In this document: piece by piece, positions 57,701-64,000 of the stretch
How the letters are laid out: every line of letters begins with the position of its first letter
Position numbering within the stretch: position 1 is the stretch's first letter
Assembly: GCA_036674765.1 (NCBI GenBank)
Contig: JARVKI010000040.1
Coordinates: 124,001 to 188,000 of the forward strand
Length of the DNA stretch: 64,000 nt
Origin: Seiridium cupressi
Taxonomy: Eukaryota > Ascomycota > Sordariomycetes > Amphisphaeriales > Sporocadaceae
Direction of reading: 5' to 3'
Notes under the pieces: generated by a model
What the model was told of the DNA's origin: nothing
The model's database searches: none
What the model saw: the letters and a program-made list of their open reading frames with translations, nothing else
Position numbers and translations under genes: made by a program

Positions 57701-60364
57701 AACAAGGGTTTTAAGTTCTCTTTGGTAGAGGTCTTCGTCTTGCGCAAACTCTTGTAGAAGCCCCTCGACCGTCGCAGAGTCTAGGTGGTTTGAGGTTCTG
57801 CGTACACTACGGGCCGATCTGAGACTCCTGCTTCTTCCAGTCTTGCTAGTGTCGTCTGGTAGGGAAAGAACTGAAATCAAGTCGGAATGTTTCGTGAGTC
57901 TTCTCTTGAGACCATGTTTGTTACTCCTGTGACGAGAAAGCTCAGAACCGGTGCCCCCAGTAAAAGCAGTCGTTTGAGTTATAGTTGTGTCGGAGAGCAC
58001 CGACGAAAGGTCTGATTCTGAGGTGTCAAGCGATTCCAGAGAGAGGATTGTTGACAGCTCGTGGCGACCGCTTGTCGGCGGTGGTCGCCGTCTGGGATAT
58101 GACGACGAAGGTGCCGCCTTTGCTTGCTCTGGTGACATGGACGATTCGTCATCCTGACTTGAGGCCGACTTTGTGCCAGAAGAGCGACGTCGCTCCCGAC
58201 GATCATCTTCGTAATGGTCATCATCGTCATACTTCGTCTCCTCGGCAGCAGTCGGATAGAACATGCTTGATTCTCCACGGAAAGCATCCTTGAGCCTCTC
58301 TTTAAACCCTTTCTTCGCGCTTGGTTTTACGGGGGAGGAGGTATTTCTAATAGCTCGGCTCCTCCTCAATCCGCTCGGTGTTGGCGTTGATTCGAGGCCC
58401 TCTGACTTTTCTTGGGGTTTTGGCGCTGTGGGCTCCTCGGCCTCGTCATCTTTGGTGATGATGCTTTCTTCATCCCTCGACGTAGTCGTGAGCTCACTCT
58501 CAGTCCAGTCTGTGGTTGAAGTCAACTCAGATTGGCCTTCTCCAGTGGACTTTGGTTTCGAAGCAGATGTCGACGATCTCGCCTTGTTATTATCACATCT
58601 TTCTTTCTCTATTGATGCCTCTTTCGATTCCGTTGCTGGCGACGCAGCTGTAGAATTCTCGACAAAGGGGTCGACCGTCTTGTTTAGCCATGACTCAATG
58701 CTCCGCGGCTGGTTGGCAGCCGGTTTGGGGGGTGGCTCGACCCTTTCAGAGATGATCTTCTTGCTTTCGACAAATGCCTTCTTCAAGACGTTGGTAGCGC
58801 CCTTGAAGCTGGTATTTCTCCTGGCTTTTGGGCGTCTTGTGCTACCCTTCATCGGCAAATTGAGTTCGCTGAACGCCGAATATCCGACTGGTATCTCCGC
58901 CAATTTGGAGGGCATACTCGACGGGACGGCCGAGTCATCGTCCGATCCACTTGTCCACGACTCGCTGTCCGACATATCTACCGTCATAGTGGTGCCTGTG
59001 TCTCCCGTCATCGTAGTGCCTGTATCCCCGGTCATTGTGGTCCCTGTGTCCGCATGACTCCGATCTGCGGTCTTCTGTGTCAATTTCGAGGACAGCTTGG
59101 AAGATTTCCTCCCGCTACTCCGCCTCGTAGGCGTATTTGGCGCTTCGGACTCAGACTCTTCGAAGACTTCTATCCTTTCCGAACGTGGTGTGTCTCTGTG
59201 TGCACTCTTTGCGCGTGCAGAACCATGTCTTGATGATGCTCGGACCGTGCTAGCACTATCGGACCTTCGGTCTCCCGAGTAAACCCTGATGCCGTCATCT
59301 GGCAATTTCCCTTTTGAAGGTGTAACCCTGATGCCATCGTCGCTTCTAAGGTTCTTTGCAGGAGTGACTCGGATGCCATCGTCAACAGGGGCCTTGGACT
59401 TCCGTGATTTGTTCGTTTCCACCACGATTTCCAGGTCTTCGGATTTGGCGCTGGACTTTGCACTCGATCTGGCACTGGCGACATCTTCTTGACTCCTCAT
59501 GGCGCTTACTCGGATCCCGTCACCACTTCCCACAGATCGGGAGATACTGTAGCGTTTCGCCTCTGGTTCGTCGGGTATCTCGACGCGCGCCGCCCATTCC
59601 TTAATCTTGTTCTTGACCGGGGGGTTGGGCGCTGTTCGGGGTGAGAAGTTCTTCGGTATTGGTGATCCGCCGTCCTTGCTAACCTTTGGTGGTGATTTAC
59701 TCCTTGGCGGGCTCCTCTTCTTGTTTTTCATCCAATTGGTGTCGCTGACAACCCGCTTCTTAGGCGGAATGCTCTGCTCTCCATCCGCTTGGTTCTCTTT
59801 TTCAGTCTCATCTGCCCCTTGACTCTGCTCCACAACGATGACTTGGGGCGGCTGCTTCTTCTTGGCACCCTTCTTTATCCTGACGCGGTCCTCTTCCGTC
59901 ACACTTTCTTCTTCGACCTGTATATGAACTTCGCTGGGCTCAGACGGAGTTGCGAACGGATCCGCTCCAGCCATGGTTGCAGAATTCTTCTTCTGCCATT
60001 GCTTGACTCGATCATGGACACCCCCCGGCGCCTGAACTCTACGCACTGCGGCCTCGCGCATCTCTTGCTTCACCTGCTCCACGGTCATCTGCTTTTGCTT
60101 TTGCTTCCATTTTTCCCTGTCTGCAGCAACGCGGGCTGGTGTGGGACGGCCCAGTAGGAAATCCCCTAGCAGCGTAGGTTGCTGTTTCGTGGTCGCAGCT
60201 CGTGGTCGAGCAGCACCGGCGGCGGGCGCACTCTTCGGAGTGGTACCGCCGCCGGGTGCGGACACCTTTCTATTGTGAGTGGCATTAGGTGTCTTTGGCT
60301 TGGCAGCAACAGAGGCGCGACGAGGAGTTTGCGGTCCCGTCGGATTGTCGTCTTCGGTGGTCAT
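54732..60364 (-). CDS. Large RhoGEF (DH-PH) protein, 1860 aa
   Basis: Dbl-homology proteins exchange GDP for GTP on Rho GTPases. Two exons, 60364-57263 and 57212-54732, are joined by a 50-nt intron in phase 0 with a CTAAT branch-like site; the intron falls inside the DH domain, so the two long open frames are one gene. Residues 1-850 are disordered, with basic and Ser-rich segments, four DGIRV motifs and a GDTGTTMT repeat. The DH domain runs from about 864 to 1105 (VEGLLQEFAQDEDLYQRELK, then LPQWLESTYSVYDNYLDVWR, then RPLVRVKWITRFIRGYRTVT). A PH-like domain follows at about 1105-1240 (WLLFAPILGG, WFELITLSTDSDDQLEDWIS). After a Pro/Ser-rich linker come two further beta-rich segments, near 1480-1620 and 1720-1860, that look like additional PH-type folds. 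The start has no upstream competitor. The target GTPase is not known, but a Rho-like gene is 1.9 kb upstream. Confidence 0.87.
58980..59056 (-). repeat. In-frame 24-bp coding repeat (GDTGTTMT) in the RhoGEF gene
   Basis: Three tandem copies of an eight-residue unit, GDTGTTMT with the last copy ending in V. Nucleotide copies differ only at a few third positions, so the expansion is fairly recent. It lies in the disordered N-terminal half. Confidence 0.8.
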
Positions 60365-62225
60365 GATCTGTCGTCGTTGCGATAAGCCTTCAGTTACATT
60401 CTCGGTGCTGCCGGCGAGGCATGGGTGGGCATGCAGATCGGCGAGGCTCCAGGATAGAGGGGTGTGGTCGTCATAATTGGCCGTTGAGCTCTCGGGAGCG
60501 TATTCGATTGACCAACATGAAGGCAGTGGACTGAGTGATGGACGGAAAGTGAAAGTTGGTTCAACTCACATGTCTACCTGTACGGCATGCTGTCGGTCTT
60601 CACAAGTGTCGCAATTCTATAGCCAGGTCGTGGTCGGAGGTTGGACGGTTGTCACAGTGCCTTAGAGTTCGAGCCCATCTGCATGCGGGAAGATCCAAGT
60701 ATGCATGTGAGATCTAGGTTCATCACCGAACCCAACCAGTTGCTTGCGCGGGTTCGGCCGGCTTGACAACTTAAACAGCACGGGATGGCGGTCACTGCTG
60801 GTGGATGATCAATTGATTCGTGAAGGCGAAGTTTTGTGTGTGTGCGTGTGTATCTACGACACCGGTGCTGCGGAAGTGCGATACGACCAACTCTGCATCC
60901 GGCTTCTGTACACCACAACGTTCGGCGGCCAATGGCGGGCTCTGGTGAGCTCGTGCTGTAAACAAACGGGACTCGGACTGGGAAGTGGGCAGGGTGGGCT
61001 GGGCCGAGTGGGGCCCAGTGATCAACTAAAATCACGTTAAGCTGCAACCCACGCGCTGATGAGCCCCCAGGAGGGAGGTCAGACCCGGGACACCCCTGGC
61101 AAATCGGCATCGCGACTGGCCAGCCTCTGCCCCTCCTCCAGCGACGCAATCCCTGTTGGGACAAGCCTGACAGTCGACAGTGGGAGCTTCCAAGCTCACT
61201 CGTATTCGTGGCTGCCATTGTTTTCCCTCGTGCCAATCAACGAGCTGTGAGCTACCATTGCTAGCTCTGGGAGCTGTCGTGGGATCTGCACATGGCAACG
61301 GCGCCGCATGAAACCGCTCCTCAGGATGCGGCGTCCTACTTTTGTGTACATCCTTTGGCCTATTCCCATCGCCCTCTTCGTCGGGCAAGCTGAATAGCCA
61401 TACTCCGGCTCATGCACAGCTCAGTATCACACCGATAGTTTGCCCCAGACCTGACGCATCACACTGGGCATCGACCTTGGCGACCTGACGCTGAGTTGGC
61501 CACACGCCAGCGCCAGCCAACAAATGTGCCCTACCTACGGTTTCCACCTTGGGAGACCCCTGTCACGAACTCAGCCAAAACTTGCGATACCCAGTCGTCC
61601 TCATGATACTTGACATCGTTATTACCTCCTTATTCATGCGTACTAGACATAACAGGAATATTATTGTCTTGTTGCAGTTCCATACTGCTCTATTCTTTCT
61701 AAAGTAGTGTAACTTTGAACTTCTTCCAGTGAATATACTGAGCCGGTCCTCGTCTCAGCAGCCAATGTAATATGCCGTTGTATGAAGCCAAGCGTTCATG
61801 GTAGGCCGTCAGCAAGCATACTCGAGCGCATGCAAGTAAATGTTAGTCGCCGGTACTGGGAAGGGTCAACAAGGCGGGGCGTCATGCAATCTCTCGGTTT
61901 TCAATGTTAACACGCAAGACGGTAGAGTATTGCCAACCAAACTCCTGTTCCTGTCTATTTTTAATATCCATCATGATCAGAATGATCAAGTTATCTCCAC
62001 AATGAGGTCTTCTGCTCATCGGAGTAGCTGACCAGCATGTCGCAATATATGAGGGTCGCCAGTAATGCCAGCAGCATCTTGGCGGTACTGTTAGATCCTC
62101 GAGCCATGATAGTCTGATACTCATGACTTTACACACTGCACTCCGACCTCAAACCACATAATAATAGTTACAACCCGTCCCATACAGTCGGCCAGCCTCG
62201 TTTCCATGCTTACGGTTCGGGCTGA
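60365..62225. other. Intergenic region between the RhoGEF and Rho-like GTPase genes
   Basis: About 1.9 kb holding the RhoGEF promoter and the 3' region of the GTPase gene. A minus-strand frame at 61882-62136 might supply an alternative last exon to the GTPase through a gtgagt donor at 62258, but no prenylation-type terminus results. No other gene is supported. Confidence 0.45.
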
Positions 62226-63481
62226 TTAGAAACACAAGAGCTGCCCGAGACTCACATTTTGAGTCTTCTCTCGCCCCATCAATTGCTTGCCAGATCGAAT
62301 AGCCCGCACCATGCGCACGCCTTCCTCAAACACTCGGTAGACACCGTCGCCAGTCTTGGCCGAACACTCCATGTACTTGGCGGCGCCGATGCCATTGGCG
62401 GCCATGGCACCCTCCGAGGCACCAATACGTGTCTCGAAGTTGGGAAAGAGGGGGGCCCAAATGCCGGAACCGACACGAGTATCTTTCTTCAGACCGATGA
62501 GGAAGATGGGCGCACCGCGACAGTGCATATGAATCTCGTTGATCCACTTGGTTCGAGCGTTGACGAATTTCTTGTCGCTGTTGACGCTAAAGCAGAGGAA
62601 GATGCCATCCCAGGCAAGGTAGGAGAGGAGAGAAAGCTGATGCAGCTCGATTCGGCCGGATGTATCCCACAGTTCGAGGTTTGAGTCTTTGCCATCCACG
62701 TTGATCGTCTTGTTAAAGAGCTCGTACTGAGTCTGGTTCCAGTTGCGGGTGAAGGTGTTGAAATAGAAGCGGCTAACACAAACAATTAGCATAAGGTGCA
62801 GATGATATCTCGAGTAGGAAAGGTGAGACGTACAGCAGCATGCAAGTTTTTCCGCAGTTATAGTCCCCAACAACAGCAAATCTAAGTCTCTCGCGAGGCT
62901 TGACCGTCAGAGGCGTACCGGTAGGCGAGCCAACACTCTTGACGGTGGAGGCGTCGAATTGAGCACGGCTTTGAGAGGAGCTGAATACACTCTGGAAGCT
63001 ACTAGAAAGTCTTCGAGCAGCATCGCAGGTCGACTGCACAATTCGACCTCGTCGTCGCACAGTAGCTGCGCCTCGATGTCCGGTTGTGGGATAGAGTTTA
63101 GCCTTCTTGTCAAAATGCTCGCCGCCATCGTGACCACCATCAGAGTCCTATCACAGTTAGCCCAGCCCAGGACGAGGATATAACGTCTGTACCTACCAGA
63201 AGGCGCTTCTCATTATCGCATGCAGCCGGTTCAAAGGTCATATCGTGATGGACACTCGGAACCTCGGTAATCCATCGGAGCATGTTGCCATTCGACTTCC
63301 ACATACCAGAGACCGAGAACGAAAAATCCTTGACGGTGGGCGGCTTGAAGTCGTCAGGCACTGGATGCATACGGAGCGGATCAGGATACGCCTCCTCCTC
63401 TTCCTTCTCGTCCCTGCTGCGAAGCTTGGGAGGCGATGAGCCGAACTCGGAGGATGAGGTCGTGGATGTGGATGTGGCCAT
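62226..63481 (-). CDS. Atypical Rho-family small GTPase with N-terminal extension
   Basis: Three exons, 63481-63197, 63147-62834 and 62772-62226, give 381 residues. The first 175 residues are a polar extension (acidic, then basic and Ser-rich) not found in standard Rho proteins. The G domain follows: P-loop VVGDYNCGKTCMLL across the second intron, effector region NQTQYELFNKTINVDGK aligned without gaps to the Rho effector loop, G3 LELWDTSGRIE, G4 LIGLKKDTR, and G5 ECSAKTGDGV. Two catalytic positions are changed: Ras Gly12 corresponds to Tyr and Gln61 to Arg. The G4 Leu resembles fungal Rho3/Rho4. A Rho-type insert after G4 is present. The chosen end is LGQLLCF, where the Cys two from the end is not a normal CAAX box. 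Predicted to bind GTP but hydrolyse it poorly. Lies upstream of, and in the same orientation as, the RhoGEF. Confidence 0.85.
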
Positions 63482-64000
63482 GGTGGATGGAGGATAGAGG
63501 TACTAGAGGTACAACAATCGAACTGTAGAAAAACAACGGACCCTACAGCTCAATAACCAAGCAACAATGGCAAGATAGACCACCGAAGCCTCGATGATTG
63601 AGGCTCTGATGGTGGGGTAGGATGGGAAGATTCTGCAATGTGTGTTGCAAATTGTTGCTGATTGTGATTGCTGTGAGTCTTGAGCTTTGAGCGCCGGTGT
63701 GGTTGCTGGGTGAATCAAAGAGCTTGCTGAATTGGTTGGGAGCTTGGCAAAGCCTCAATATTCGAAAACAGGAAAACAAATCCAAGAAATTCGTTATCGA
63801 GAAGATCAAATCTTCAAAGTCGAGCAAGAACAATGCTACCGCAAAGTTGTCCATAGTTTGGGGGTGATCACACCTCTTGCCATGAGATATGAACCTCCAC
63901 AGACTTTGAAGATGACATTGTTATATTCTTTACTACAAATGTAGACATTCCCACGGGAACCAGACTTTCTGAGATAAATATGCGCTAGAGTATCGTCTTT
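63482..64000. other. Promoter and leader region of the Rho-like GTPase
   Basis: The last 520 bases. Short open frames occur on both strands with no recognisable sequence. Nothing else can be supported. Confidence 0.4.

Noticed and set aside
58263..59057. 264-codon plus-strand open frame
   Set aside because: It is antisense to the disordered part of the RhoGEF gene, whose Ser/Thr-rich codons leave few stops on the other strand.
1..64000. CRISPR arrays, operons, bacterial promoters, tRNA or rRNA genes
   Set aside because: The gene structure is eukaryotic. I saw no spaced direct repeats like CRISPR, and no sequence that I could fold into a tRNA or match to rRNA by eye; a covariance-model scan would be needed to exclude tRNAs.

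Overview
The window looks like a chromosomal segment of a filamentous ascomycete (Pezizomycotina). The protein-coding genes carry short GT-AG introns (about 45-120 nt) with CTGAC/CTAAC-like branch sites, base composition is near 50% GC, and the gene content is typical of moulds: Vac8, Snf4, Dcr2, an Frm2/Hbn1-type nitroreductase, Tho1, a membrane P450, a CVNH lectin and a mucin-like PAN protein. The species cannot be named from the sequence alone. All exon models below were built by hand from splice signals and reading-frame continuity.

Layout. 0-15 kb is mostly housekeeping: the 5' part of VAC8 running off the left edge (-), SNF4 (+), a long RhoGAP protein (+), a 96-aa basic protein (-), and the Dcr2 phosphatase (+). 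16-22 kb holds a nitroreductase (-) and an FAD/NADPH oxidoreductase (-). 24-38.6 kb is accessory in character: a secreted metzincin protease interrupted by an in-frame TGA (-), an F-box protein (+), a decayed gene that may be of the DUF3433 type (+), a Thr/Ser-rich PAN-domain protein (+), a small decayed coding remnant (-), a cytochrome P450 (+) and a secreted cyanovirin-N homologue with four exons (-). 40-64 kb holds a 1507-aa disordered protein with a C-terminal methyltransferase domain (-), a 7.9-kb stretch with no supportable gene, the SAP-domain protein Tho1 (-), an 1860-aa RhoGEF (-) and an atypical Rho-like GTPase (-).

How the genes connect. Several core genes belong to signalling and membrane trafficking: Snf4 is the gamma subunit of AMPK/SNF1, Vac8 is a vacuolar armadillo protein, and Dcr2 is a phosphatase linked to the cell cycle and the unfolded protein response in yeast. 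Three parts of a Rho GTPase cycle occur here: a GAP, a GEF, and a Rho-family protein whose GEF neighbour is 1.9 kb away. That GTPase has Tyr and Arg where Ras has Gly12 and Gln61, so it is predicted to be unable to hydrolyse GTP. I regard this as the most interesting point in the window. The 24-38.6 kb segment (secreted protease, lectin, mucin-like protein, P450, two decayed genes) looks like a faster-evolving environmental-interaction region, but I see no biosynthetic backbone enzyme and no intact transposon.
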